Translations under genes and position numbers: made by a program
The notes under the pieces: generated by a model
What the model was told of the DNA's origin: nothing
Database searches by the model: none
Seen by the model: the letters and a program-made list of their open reading frames with translations, nothing else
Assembly: GCA_963169475.1 (NCBI GenBank)
Contig: CAUJFT010000277.1
Span: 1-24,551, forward strand
From: Bacteroidota bacterium
GTDB taxonomy: Bacteria > Bacteroidota > Bacteroidia > J057
DNA: 24,551 nucleotides
Direction: 5' to 3'
In this document: piece after piece, positions 10,401 to 17,925 of the stretch
Numbering within the stretch: position 1 is the stretch's first letter
Layout of the letters: each line of letters starts with the position of its first letter

Positions 10401-12054
10401 AAGTTTTATCATCATATTGATAACTATACGACACAAACATTACATCGTCTGATTGAAGCGGAGTACTTAGCGACACATACCCTAATTGAGGATGAAAGGT
10501 ATAATCTCTTCCTTCTTGAAGTTTCCGAAGATTTACCATCTGGAAATCTGTACCATTTATCATACGGAAAGTTCCACTTTCAAGTATAGAAGCCGTTTTT
10601 GCTTTATCTCTTAGGTCAGGGTTGTTTTTCAGGTATTTGTATAGGTTATTGGCTCCTTTATCCGGTAAAATTGTATCATTGTCAGGGATTACATTTGAGT
10701 TAAATATTACTCCTTGCCCATTGGCATATTTTCTGTCATTTTCGCCCATATCTATAAAACCCACTCCAAGACGAAGGTTATTGGTTTGCGTAACATTTGG
10801 ATTAGTAACCCATACTTCCAACTGATTGATAATTACACGGGAATTAATTTGAGGCAGGCGCGCAAGAGCTTCATCAAATTTGGAACGGAAAAAATGAGAA
10901 AGGAAGAAGTGGCGATTTTGGTCATAATCTGCGATGGATTTCTTAAACTGCGTTTCTATAGCCCCTCCCTGGCCACTTCCTTGCGCACTGATGCTTTGAC
11001 GCTGTCCTCTGTCCATCGACATTAATCCAATGACATTTACAGGACCGAATTTCAAACCGGCTTTTATTCCAAACAAATTTTGCGCACCCTGTATCAGGGA
11101 ATTTCCTAACGGCATACTTACATTTCCAGTTTCTAAACGTTGGAGGATTTGGTCTTCGTCTCCGGTGTAGTCTAATTTTGTAATATTCTCAAAATCAAAA
11201 GTAGCTTTGGTATCTTGACTAATATTTACCTTAAACTTATCCCCAATATTCCCTACTATTCCCGCTTGAAGTTGTTGGTCGAAGTTAAGATAGGTGTTTT
11301 TTTGCTGGCGAATAGGGAGAGAGGGGTTCTCAATTTTATTTCTATCTACAGACAATTGAAGAGACGCACTCCCTGTGGGAGTAAGGCTTATGGTCCCCCC
11401 TCCAAACACGTCGTTTAGCTTTGCCAATTCAATAGAGGGTATCAGGCTTTTTTGCTGCTCCTTATTGGAAGCCATTCCGGTTTCTTTAAAATATTGGGCA
11501 ATTCCTTGTGTTCTTCTCATTTCTATATAGTCTTCGAAAGAGATGTAAGAGGGGGGGCGAATATTTATCCCGTTAATTTGCTCATAGATATAATATCCTT
11601 TTCCGTCGGGAGCGAGTTCGTATTTGGTTTCTATATTGGAGGGATTTTGTAGCCACATCGGCGAAACGTATTCTTGAGTAGTGGCATCTCCTATACGGTC
11701 ATTTGGATTTAGGATAGAGTCTGGAGGGTCATTTTTTATCTCCAATTTATATTGAGGAGAGTCCAGAAACGTGGTTGTTTCGGGAAAAAGAGAAGGGGTT
11801 TTACTTTTTAGGGAGCGAATATCCTCCTTAGCGGTTTTAAGGCGTATCTCTATGTCGGGGGTAATTATCTGTTGTTTTTTAGTAGTAGAGATAGCATCTT
11901 GTTCGAATGCAGGTTTGGGGGTATCATAATAAAAAGAGCAAGCCGCCTTATCCATACGGTTTTGTGTATGTTTTTTTCGTGTAACGGCATTTTCCGGAAA
12001 AATCAATACCGGAATGAGTACAGCAACAAGGATAGATATGCTAAAATTTGACAA
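4414..12054 (-). CDS. sprA: type IX secretion outer-membrane translocon SprA
   Basis: SprA (Sov in Porphyromonas) is the single-chain, 36-strand outer-membrane barrel through which type IX cargo leaves the periplasm; it is also needed for gliding where that occurs. The 2546-residue size, the 'NGINIRPPSYISFEDY' segment near residue 165, the conserved 'DDFEAAKMPYSMMGIQRWK' stretch near residue 920 and the C-terminal strand 'VGVQLKLSLN' identify it. A Pro/Lys-rich, low-complexity stretch at about residues 2016-2063 interrupts the last barrel third. The frame has no ATG before codon 34 and an in-frame TAA lies just upstream, so the secretion-competent start is the TTG at 12054-12052. That gives a hydrophobic segment SISILVAVLIPVLIF with no basic residue before it, an atypical signal peptide. 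Other T9SS genes and cargo are not in the window. Confidence 0.95.
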   Translation of the reverse strand: MSNFSISILVAVLIPVLIFPENAVTRKKHTQNRMDKAACSFYYDTPKPAFEQDAISTTKKQQIITPDIEIRLKTAKEDIRSLKSKTPSLFPETTTFLDSPQYKLEIKNDPPDSILNPNDRIGDATTQEYVSPMWLQNPSNIETKYELAPDGKGYYIYEQINGINIRPPSYISFEDYIEMRRTQGIAQYFKETGMASNKEQQKSLIPSIELAKLNDVFGGGTISLTPTGSASLQLSVDRNKIENPSLPIRQQKNTYLNFDQQLQAGIVGNIGDKFKVNISQDTKATFDFENITKLDYTGDEDQILQRLETGNVSMPLGNSLIQGAQNLFGIKAGLKFGPVNVIGLMSMDRGQRQSISAQGSGQGGAIETQFKKSIADYDQNRHFFLSHFFRSKFDEALARLPQINSRVIINQLEVWVTNPNVTQTNNLRLGVGFIDMGENDRKYANGQGVIFNSNVIPDNDTILPDKGANNLYKYLKNNPDLRDKAKTASILESGTFRMINGTDFQMVNLRKLQEGRDYTFHPQLGYVSLSTPLQSDDVMFVSYSYQYDDKTFQVGEFSNDVPANAENSNPIFLKMIRPSQLRPTYNNKTYPVWDLMMKNIYNIAYGISPQGFRMQVMYETGTKAGKINFLPETKDTSIQNIPLLQLTSLDRLTNNTAPEPDNLFDFVENLTVIPQKGVIIFPHVEPFGSYLSRRLNYPDDSVRYVFQPLYDMTYQDAIQYYPQLNRYTLEGVYQGGGPGTSGQSGQGGGVAEIPLNAFGVNPQSVVVTANGVRLNRGTDYDIDPSGSKVIIKNPAYLAQGQQINVSFDQQQAFQMQTKTMSGLRIEYSPLKNTKLGFSGLQLNERPTNFKTTIGDEPVRNTLWGFDLTSQKELPLLTKILDKLPLLNTKAPSSYNFSGEWAQLRPGQPRQVMQDSLQGITYIDDFEAAKMPYSMMGIQRWKIASFPKFQPGNRFYDPTLEFPNDSLAAGYSRAQLSWYQIDPQVYNPDIAKIPTGDKDSSYSRPVTPYELFPQITALPGAAFQPTFDLHYFPARRGPYNYQTDPSKLSVSGRFLKPKENWAGIMAEINTNIDFEAQNVEFVEFWMMDPFLDRFKDSTGGELYLHLGNVSEDIIPDNLQFFEHGLPENGGAQGVVETAWGKVPTTIPPSNAFSNDPDARTRQDVGLDGLSTVEERNFFQPYLDKLSANFGTGSAAYNEFFNDPSADDYKHFLSEDYNNVTAGVLTRYERTFGTEGNSPVNQSNNGYTLQASQYPDTEDLNRNGTPNTWEEYWEYRIKVSRDSMIPGTNFIVDKITSSVKLNNSGSKLDTVTWYQFRVPIRMGKPINNIPNFKVINFMRLCMTGFENEAILRLTEFQTVSTQWRKYDGIFTSRPDSFQYEPQPCESFDVGSVSVQDNSRKTPFNYVVPPGVFRQGMNGNTQPGFLQDERSLLMKINCLPEDEGRGLFKYVNQDFRNFKKLRMWVHAEAVETGLSPSNFNQRGDAVAFIRLGLDNDMNYYEYEIPLTPSDPSSGIAPYDTANIWRNQFNFDLDLLTTAKNERNNTGFNSEERFEYTLNLPPGHKIYIKGTPKLSDIRNIVIGARNPQTPAEGPLNIELWINELSLTKFDNSSAWAANANLNIQLADLGTVQATFQERKAGFGTLDQRVSQRKREDVTRYSVQGDFQLHKFIPEKWGISLPVHINYDEQFKNPQFDPREADVLSKDLYAQATPDERRVIKSQIQDYTRNKGISFNNVKKNKTGTNTKNHVWDIENFDMSFAYSEMFNRNYMVEKNFNSNYRGAINYRYNIKSEPIQPFKKWKKKNPISEFNFSPLPKLVTVSLIGDRQFSENLYRPSLFGGKTTPVYTKNFLLTRNYNLAWDLTKSLAFTFTAANNARVDEVKGYWDRSAQWQRDSIGSLSDNFLHLGRDTLTTTGFKPNGQAYEYDRAYNRMIEMGRTIGYNHNMNLAYTLPFSKFKPINWITGNATYSGTFQWINPPEVNMGLGSTIVNGQNINGSARADFNSLYGKWKGLKKMLDPLPYKPPVQPPKGTTPAPKAPKKEDKKDTPKPKPIINPDWKDKHKLNPPKDLKFLKAVLRSVLRVVFSVKNIDATYTQTAGTTLPGYLPKTDNFGLDFGYRDTTSGGRSPIIPPTLGFIAGLQRDIRPEAEKNAWITKDSTLSNYFMQNINSQLTLKSSIEPVPGLKIDLNATRNATDNNSEMFRWDNSSNDYIHTAKQFSGIYSVSYVFANTAFAKDDSLLFLQFAENRKIISQRLYDENPSKSALSYQGIRDGFQNGYTGSSQDVLIPALLGSYGLIKSDKIGLSPFPNMPLPNWNINFNPTIAFPQLKQSVTSISIKHSYQGTYTVGGYNRNIFAVDKNGDMLGDTAVIIGQDPLGNNIENFAPIRNIAIVQVTERFAPLIGLNATLKNGLTTNLAYGRGRMMSFNVGNLQLTEEKNQDFTFSMGYKKDKLNLNLRMFGKDITLKNSANFNCQVTMRDSRVRNRTLDGITTPDLRGNLIININPSIDYIINNRVNIKVFWQENISRPHTSLSFANSFRSVGVQLKLSLN
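11946..11985 (-). repeat. copy 1 of a short shared coding motif (VTRK..QNRMDK)
   Basis: This stretch inside the sprA 5' end encodes VTRKKHTQNRMDK. It aligns with 18896-18932 over 37 positions with one 3-nt gap and about 29 identities; the last 19 nt differ at one position. It contains the first ATG of the sprA frame. Confidence 0.5.
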
Positions 12055-12118
12055 ACCTTTATATATTTAATTTTTTACTTAGAAAAATATTTTTATAACA
12101 TAAAAAGCAACAAGCCTG

Positions 12119-12126
12119 CAAAGTTA
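12119..12126 (-). promoter_or_regulatory. -7 element TAACTTTG ahead of sprA
   Basis: It matches TAnnTTTG on the minus strand, about 65 bp upstream of the TTG start. A -33 TTTG is not evident, so this is a candidate only. Confidence 0.35.
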
Positions 12127-12484
12127 ATATAAACTGCGGCGATACTTGTTTTTTTTGTAAAAAAACACTATATTTTAAAAAGTGTAAAGGTTTAAATCAT
12201 ATAATATGCTATCCGTATTAAATATTTTTATATACAAGAAGTCAACAATCAGCAAAATAAAGCCACCTACCTACTCGTGTGAATGGATACTTTATATTTG
12301 GTGGAATTATAACGCAAATATAGAATTAATCTGTACAAATACAAAAGGATAAAATTTATGCCCTTTTCAATTTACCCGATATTTTTTGAAGGGAAGAAAC
12401 AAAAAGCGTGTTGTTTTTTCAAAAAGAATGCCCTGCAAAATAATCTTGTTTATAGAGATAGGGAAAACATCAAAATAAATAACG

Positions 12485-12492
12485 TATTTTTG
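12485..12492 (+). promoter_or_regulatory. -7 element TATTTTTG ahead of the radical SAM gene
   Basis: It matches TAnnTTTG and lies 15 bp before the ATG at 12508. This favours that start over the upstream ATG at 12358. There is no clear -33 at 19 bp. Confidence 0.4.
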
Positions 12493-12507
12493 CATAAAAT
12501 TGGTTGC

Positions 12508-14214
12508 ATGAAAACGTTACTTACCACACTTAATTCCAAATATATTCATCTTAACTTAGCGATTCGCCTATTGTACGAGCTGAATAAGGACTCTCATAAT
12601 ATAGAATGGAAGGAGTTTACCATTAAGGAAGACAAGGAACATATAGCAGACTTTTGTAAGGATTTTGAGCTTGTGGCGTTTAGTTGCTATATATGGAATA
12701 TTACCCAAACCCTTGAAGTGGCGCGTATTCTTCGGGAATGGAATCCGAAGATAAAAATCCTTTTGGGCGGACCGGAGGTTAGTTATGAATGGGAGGGGGT
12801 CATTGCGTTGCCCTACATAGATTATATAATTACCGGAGAAGGCGAAGTCCCTTTTCGCAGTTTTTTAAATCAATACCCCAATGTAGAAAGTATTGCTAAC
12901 CTGATAAGTAAAAATCAGGACGGCAGTATTTGCTACACAGAAAAAACGGAAAATTTTAACCTTGAAGAATATCGCGGAAAAATATTTTTTGAAAATGACT
13001 TGGCAGTAGAGCTTGCCAACCGCGTCCTTTATATAGAAACCTCGCGTGGTTGTCCCTATAAATGTGAGTTTTGTTTGGCAAGTTTAGACAATAAAGTCCG
13101 CTACCTTCCTAACGAAACACTCAAAGCCAATCTGTTATATTTGATGAAGTATGGGAAAACCATTAAATTCCTTGACCGTACTTTTAATATAAAAAAGGAC
13201 TTTACGATAGATATTTTTCAGTTTATTTTAGAAAATCATCGTCCAGAAAACGTGTTTCAGTTTGAGATTACGGCAGATATTGTACACCCGGAAATTATCC
13301 GTTTTATTCAGGAAAAAGTTCCCAAAGGGCTGTTCCGTTTTGAAATAGGCATACAAACTGTAAATCAAAAGGCAAACCTTGCGGTAAGTCGGAGGCAAAA
13401 TTTTGAAAAAACCAAAGCGGTAATTTTGGCTTTGCAAGACAAAGTAGAGATGCACTTAGATTTGATAGTGGGAATGGCTTGGGATTATTGGGAGGATATA
13501 AAATATAGCTTTGAGTCAGTCTTTAAGCTGTATGCTCCAGAACTTCAATTAGGCTTTTTAAAATTTCTTAAAGGGACACCTGTAAGAATCAAATCCGAAG
13601 AACACGGATTTAAATATGACCCCACCCCGCCTTATCAGATTATTGAAAGTCATTATCTTTCAAGCCAAGAATTGTTTCGTATTACGCAGTTAGAACACGC
13701 CTTAGAAATTTATTGGAATAAAAAAAGGGCAACACTTACCCTAACCTACATCACAGAAACCTACGGAAATATATTTGATTTCTTATTAGGACTCGGAGTA
13801 TATTTTGGCACAAGAAAAAGTTTTCATCGGTTTTTATTGGAAGATATATATGATATTTTAAAGGAATATACCTTGTCGCTTTACCCGGACGATAGGGTTT
13901 TGGGAGAAATGATTGCCTTGGATTATTCTCTTCAACATAAAGTCCGCCCCAAAGCATTATATTTACCCGAAATCGAAACGAAGGACAAAAATATTTTGAT
14001 TCATTCCGGAGGATTTAATCCTCATAAATATAGGTATCTTATATTTCCTATCAGTTTTGATTTTGACCACTTTTTCACCACTAAGAATATTCGTTCCGGA
14101 GAATTTAGGACAATCATTCAGTATAGTGGCGTGAAAAAACCGGAGATAAGTAGTATTAAAAGTAGCATTTTTGCTGAACTCCTCACTCAAAGCCCATTAT
14201 TAAGGCGAGAATAA
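12508..14214 (+). CDS. B12-binding radical SAM protein with DUF4080 C-terminus
   Basis: The 568-residue protein begins with a cobalamin-binding-like Rossmann domain ('TTLNSKYIHLNLAIRLLYEL' at the N-terminus, 'LLGGPEVSYEWE', 'DYIITGEGE'). It then has the radical SAM barrel with C182-x3-C186-x2-C189 in 'SRGCPYKCEFC' for the [4Fe-4S] cluster. The C-terminal third resembles DUF4080, which accompanies this class of radical SAM proteins. The substrate is unknown; B12-dependent members often perform methylations or C-C rearrangements, which is inference here. I chose the ATG at 12508 (MKTLLTTLNS) because family members start there and a -7 element precedes it. The 50 preceding codons from 12358 look like leader DNA. 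It is monocistronic and ends at a strong terminator shared with tRNA-Phe. Confidence 0.9.
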   Translation: MKTLLTTLNSKYIHLNLAIRLLYELNKDSHNIEWKEFTIKEDKEHIADFCKDFELVAFSCYIWNITQTLEVARILREWNPKIKILLGGPEVSYEWEGVIALPYIDYIITGEGEVPFRSFLNQYPNVESIANLISKNQDGSICYTEKTENFNLEEYRGKIFFENDLAVELANRVLYIETSRGCPYKCEFCLASLDNKVRYLPNETLKANLLYLMKYGKTIKFLDRTFNIKKDFTIDIFQFILENHRPENVFQFEITADIVHPEIIRFIQEKVPKGLFRFEIGIQTVNQKANLAVSRRQNFEKTKAVILALQDKVEMHLDLIVGMAWDYWEDIKYSFESVFKLYAPELQLGFLKFLKGTPVRIKSEEHGFKYDPTPPYQIIESHYLSSQELFRITQLEHALEIYWNKKRATLTLTYITETYGNIFDFLLGLGVYFGTRKSFHRFLLEDIYDILKEYTLSLYPDDRVLGEMIALDYSLQHKVRPKALYLPEIETKDKNILIHSGGFNPHKYRYLIFPISFDFDHFFTTKNIRSGEFRTIIQYSGVKKPEISSIKSSIFAELLTQSPLLRRE

Positions 14215-14250
14215 GGAGCGGATATAAATACCCAAGTATATCATAGAAAT

Positions 14251-14284
14251 AAAAAACACCCGAAATAGATTTCGGGTGTTTTTT
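14251..14284. terminator. bidirectional intrinsic terminator
   Basis: AAAAAACACCCGAAA-TAGA-TTTCGGGTGTTTTTT is a perfect 15-bp stem with a 4-nt loop, flanked by A-run and T-run. It can therefore stop transcription from both the radical SAM gene (plus) and tRNA-Phe (minus). Confidence 0.9.
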
Positions 14285-14287
14285 GTG

Positions 14288-14360
14288 TGGTTAGGGAGGG
14301 AATCGAACCCCCGACACAAGGATTTTCAGTCCTTTGCTCTACCGACTGAGCTACCTAACC
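14288..14360 (-). tRNA. tRNA-Phe (GAA)
   Basis: The minus strand folds as a complete 73-nt tRNA. The acceptor is GGTTAGG/CCTAACC with discriminator A, and the D-arm is 'GCTCAGTCGGTAGAGC'. The anticodon stem is AAGGA/TCCTT around loop CTGAAAA (anticodon GAA at 14327-14325), and the T-arm reads 'GGGGGTTCGATTCCCTC'. CCA is not encoded in the DNA. A consensus promoter lies 24 bp upstream and a terminator immediately follows, so it is a single-gene transcript. Tandem tRNAs are absent. Confidence 0.97.
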
Positions 14361-14383
14361 GCTATCATTTATTAAAAGTGGCA

Positions 14384-14414
14384 CAAAGGTACGAATGTAT
14401 TTTGAAACCACAAA
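14384..14414 (-). promoter_or_regulatory. promoter of tRNA-Phe
   Basis: TTTG (14414-14411) is followed by exactly 19 bp and TACCTTTG (14391-14384) on the minus strand. This is a perfect Bacteroidota -33/-7 promoter, with the expected start about 16 nt before the tRNA. Confidence 0.75.
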
Positions 14415-14467
14415 ATATTTTTTGAATTATTTTACAAAGATTTTCTGTAGATTATTTTCATGTGAGT

Positions 14468-14498
14468 AGTTCTTAGTTTTTAATGATAAGTTCTTAGT
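14468..14498. repeat. 10-bp direct repeat pair, 21-bp period
   Basis: AGTTCTTAGT occurs at 14468-14477 and again at 14489-14498, two helical turns apart. The pair lies 54-84 bp upstream of the tRNA-Phe -33 element and could be a protein-binding site. Chance similarity in AT-rich DNA is possible. Confidence 0.3.
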
Positions 14499-14572
14499 CT
14501 TTGTAAATAGATGTTTACCAGTTTTTTAACTAAAAATAATATCATAAACTAATTTTAAACCAGTACTTACCT

Positions 14573-17500
14573 TTAAAAAGGCTTGGATATAGCAATAATC
14601 CACCGAAAGGCGAGCGGTTTTTGGCCTCCCGAAGGTAAGCTCACCCAGATTGGGAAGTCTGTTCTTACAGATATATTTTTAATCCCAAATTTTTCATTTC
14701 CAATATCTAAACTCATTCCAATTCCTGCATCGTGGTGCAATATTCCCCATCGTGTTTTTTCTATTATTCTATCATTGTCGGGAATATTTTTTCCTAAGAT
14801 TCCGCTATCATAAAAAAGGTAAGTTCTGTATTTTAATATTTCTGCAATTTGCGAATTTCTCCATAGTGATAGGAGTCCGCCAAAATCCAATTCTATATTG
14901 GTAGCAAAGCCGGCACTTCCATACCATTCTGTTGTTCCTCCGTCCATCAGCGCGCCTTGTGTGCCAGTATATCCCCTTAGTCCGAGTCCTCCCCCAAAGT
15001 GAGCATGTCCGGTTTTAAAATTAGGAGACACACTCCACGCATACGGGAAAAATCCCCGCGACCGATAAAAGGGGTTCTGATACATTTCTTCCGGGCTTCC
15101 TCCATATAAGTATAGAGCGGACTCCTTCGGGAGGTTTCCCGTTCCGTACCTTCCAAAAAGCCGGTGCTGAAGGTTAAATTTCCCTATTTTAAGGGTATTG
15201 AGAAGGGTAGAAGTAAGATAGGCAAAAGTCATTTGCCCAGCGGGTGCAACGGTTCTAAGGTGTATGTCCCAATTTCCATGACCGCTACTCATCACATAAT
15301 TACGTTCAAACCCAAGGATTAATGAAGCATTTGATTTAGCGATTGTCCAGTTTTCGGGTAGAATCAGATAATCCTTCATGGCTTCTGGATAACGATACAT
15401 AAAGGTATATTTGGCATAAATCCGGCTGTAAATCCCATCATCATACCCTGATTTCGGTTTTTTATACGAAAATCCGGCACTATGATGGTGAAGCCCATCA
15501 GTCCACCGGCTCACAATAGAAGCATAAGCCGCTTTTCCCCATTCCGGAATAAGAGAAGACCATTCCAATTGGTAGCATATTTTTTGAAAATCTTTCTCAA
15601 AAGGCTGCAAAGCAAGGTGAGAAGACCTTATTGTGCCAATACCCGAATTATACCAAAGCCTTGCCTTGATTCTATGGATTTCTTTAAGATATTTACCTTC
15701 CACCGTGAAGCCTGCTTGTAAGCCCGAAAATCCGTTCCACCATAAATAAGGTCTGATATTTATGGGATAATGCTCCCATTTACCGAAGATATCTGGCTTG
15801 GAGAATAAGCCAACACTTAATTTGTATGGAGTTTTGCTACGATTATTGAGTAGATTAATATCTGCAAGTTCGTGTTTGGGGTCTATCTGAACTGCTCTTA
15901 CGCGATGGTCTAAAATTACTGTGTATTGAGGGTTCAGATTTCCTTTGGAAAACCACTTAGGGAGAACAATCAAAGAAGAGTCTTGCCTTACAAATTCCGA
16001 AATGGGGATATAATAAGAGATATTTCCTTTTTTAGTAAAGGCTGTAAATTCAAGGGGCATTTGCATTCCTCCTTTTCTGGCAAAAGTAATGGCTGTTTTT
16101 TTGCCCGGACGCGGTCTAACAGAATGAACCGCATAATCTATGTGCTTATCAGTATCAAGCCATTGGTCAAAGAACCAATTTAAATCGGATTGTGTGTATT
16201 CTATAATAGCCTTTCTGAAATCCTCCGGATAGGGGTGTTTGATTTTCCACTTATTAAAATAATACCGCATAGCATTGAGGAAGACATCTTCTCCGAGTAC
16301 ATATTTAAGGTTATACATCATGACCGCAGTTTTAGTATAAACCTGACCATAATCCGGGCTATTTTCTTTGCCCCCAAAATCATCAGAATGGGTATTGAGA
16401 ACTCCGGCATCGCGGTGTATTGCCCTTTCAAGGTAAGGACCATAAGCCTCCAAAAACCGTGTCGGGATTTTGCCGGTAAGGCGAGTGTATGGAGCAAGTA
16501 TAGGGTCATAGTCCCCAACGATTTTCTCCATTGCCCAGACAGTAAGGAACTGTGTAAAGCCTTCATCCATAAAAGCCCTATAAGTTTCGTTAGTGCCTAC
16601 CATTCCGTAAAACCAATTATGCCCGATTTCATGGGCAAAGAGAGAATAATATCCGGGAGAACTTCCGCCATCTAAGGTAAGCATAGGATATTCCATTCCG
16701 TCATCGGCATCTGCTACGACCATCTTGAGATAAAGATATTTTCCAAACTCCTGACTATAAAATTGAATAAACTTTGCGCAATATTCTGCTGCATCTTGCC
16801 ACCCCCCTGCATTTCTTTCCCTAGCCATCGATACACAGCGAACCCCTCCTATAACGATTTCTCCTCTCCTATAGGTCGGGTCTGCCGTAAAAGCGAAATC
16901 ATGCACATTCATGGCATGAAAGACCCATTGTTTGGTCTTTTCGTTATTGGCAGGGATAAGCTCCTGCGCATATTTGCCCGGGTTTCTATAATTTTGAATG
17001 TTTATTTTACGGAGTAGGGTGTCGGGTAAGGCTTCGTTTTGATTTTGTAGTATTCCGGTAGCTTCCAAAATATAATACTCCGGAATATTAATGTGAACAT
17101 CGTAAGACCCGAAATTTCCGTAAAACTCATGCCCAAGATGTTGGGCTGTATTCCAGAGAAAGCGACTATCATATACCGCAATGCGGGGATACCAATGCAC
17201 AACGTCATAATGATTTACTGAATAGATTTCTCCATTTTCTTTTTGTATTTTTTCTGAAATGATTTTCATTCGTCGGTTATCGGAATTTCCCGCCGAAAAA
17301 TAAGTAGTAAACTGAATGTCAAAGGTCGTGGATTCGCCGGGGTCTAAGGGCTGATTTAAATATACCTTCATCAAAGTGTTGTCTATCTCATATTGTACTA
17401 TCTTTTCATTTTGTTTCAGAGAATGAATAAGTGTGCCTTTTCCATCATTCCCGTGAACCCCGTAATCTATTTTATCGCCATTCTGCCTCTCATACTTATC

Positions 17501-17836
17501 AAGATAGCTATCAGGAGTAAAAGCGTTTTGGTATAAATGAAAATATACAAACTCCAATTTATTCGTGGAATTGTTTCGGTACGTAAGGCTTTCTCTCCCT
17601 TCTATAAGGTTAGAGTCTGGGCGAAGATTACAAAGAATCCGGTAATGTATATCTTGTTGCCAGTAATCTGCTGACGGTTTTCTTCTTTTCCAATAATACG
17701 GATTTTCTGGCGAAGAATAAACGGTAGGAGAAAGATAGTATTCTTCGTCTTGTTCCCAATTTTTTACTTGCGTTAGCCCGTAGTCAGCGCAACACAGAAA
17801 TATAATCAATAGTATCCAACAAAAGCGATTTATCAT
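14573..17836 (-). CDS. M1 family metallopeptidase fused to an Omp85-like C-terminal barrel
   Basis: From ATG 17836 the 1087-residue product opens with a signal peptide (MINRFCWILLIIFLCCADYG). An aminopeptidase N-type module follows: substrate loop GMEYP at residues 380-384 and the gluzincin motif HEIGH at 402-406, with the third zinc ligand E425 exactly 18 residues later. A linker beta-domain runs to about residue 665. The last 420 residues are strand-rich. They contain 'GGGLGLRGYTG' (952-956 = GLRGY), then 'TNIELDFGG', 'YLFYDSGILG', 'HHDAGIGMSLDIG', 'RTDFPIWVSLP' and the terminal strand 'FRWIIAISKPF', in the order typical of Omp85/D15 barrels. I infer a peptidase anchored in the outer membrane by its own barrel. 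The longer frame to 17980 overlaps the neighbouring gene and adds only a non-signal extension. Confidence 0.88.
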   Translation of the reverse strand: MINRFCWILLIIFLCCADYGLTQVKNWEQDEEYYLSPTVYSSPENPYYWKRRKPSADYWQQDIHYRILCNLRPDSNLIEGRESLTYRNNSTNKLEFVYFHLYQNAFTPDSYLDKYERQNGDKIDYGVHGNDGKGTLIHSLKQNEKIVQYEIDNTLMKVYLNQPLDPGESTTFDIQFTTYFSAGNSDNRRMKIISEKIQKENGEIYSVNHYDVVHWYPRIAVYDSRFLWNTAQHLGHEFYGNFGSYDVHINIPEYYILEATGILQNQNEALPDTLLRKINIQNYRNPGKYAQELIPANNEKTKQWVFHAMNVHDFAFTADPTYRRGEIVIGGVRCVSMARERNAGGWQDAAEYCAKFIQFYSQEFGKYLYLKMVVADADDGMEYPMLTLDGGSSPGYYSLFAHEIGHNWFYGMVGTNETYRAFMDEGFTQFLTVWAMEKIVGDYDPILAPYTRLTGKIPTRFLEAYGPYLERAIHRDAGVLNTHSDDFGGKENSPDYGQVYTKTAVMMYNLKYVLGEDVFLNAMRYYFNKWKIKHPYPEDFRKAIIEYTQSDLNWFFDQWLDTDKHIDYAVHSVRPRPGKKTAITFARKGGMQMPLEFTAFTKKGNISYYIPISEFVRQDSSLIVLPKWFSKGNLNPQYTVILDHRVRAVQIDPKHELADINLLNNRSKTPYKLSVGLFSKPDIFGKWEHYPINIRPYLWWNGFSGLQAGFTVEGKYLKEIHRIKARLWYNSGIGTIRSSHLALQPFEKDFQKICYQLEWSSLIPEWGKAAYASIVSRWTDGLHHHSAGFSYKKPKSGYDDGIYSRIYAKYTFMYRYPEAMKDYLILPENWTIAKSNASLILGFERNYVMSSGHGNWDIHLRTVAPAGQMTFAYLTSTLLNTLKIGKFNLQHRLFGRYGTGNLPKESALYLYGGSPEEMYQNPFYRSRGFFPYAWSVSPNFKTGHAHFGGGLGLRGYTGTQGALMDGGTTEWYGSAGFATNIELDFGGLLSLWRNSQIAEILKYRTYLFYDSGILGKNIPDNDRIIEKTRWGILHHDAGIGMSLDIGNEKFGIKNISVRTDFPIWVSLPSGGQKPLAFRWIIAISKPF

Positions 17837-17868
17837 ACATTCATTGATTGTGAATAATCGGAAAGATA

Positions 17869-17898
17869 CAAATTTCGTAAATATCTTCCTGTAGCAAA
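17869..17898 (-). promoter_or_regulatory. possible promoter of the M1 peptidase gene
   Basis: TTTG (17898-17895), 18 bp, then GAAATTTG (17876-17869), which has one mismatch to TAnnTTTG. It lies between the PNKP stop and the chosen ATG. The evidence is weak. Confidence 0.25.
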
Positions 17899-17925
17899 TC
17901 TTTTTGGAGGAAATACATTCTATTA

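Larger units (their letters stand above)
12055..12507. other. divergent intergenic region sprA / radical SAM gene
   Basis: This is a very AT-rich spacer between two outward-facing genes. It holds a -7 element for sprA (12119-12126), a poly-T/poly-A inverted repeat at about 12148-12166, a second plus-strand TATATTTG at 12293-12300 and the nearer TATTTTTG at 12485-12492. The open frame from 12358 to 12507 is probably untranslated. Confidence 0.5.

Noticed and set aside
12358..12507. 50-residue N-terminal extension of the radical SAM protein
   Set aside because: It is Lys/Phe-rich and unlike the family, with the nearer promoter element inside it.
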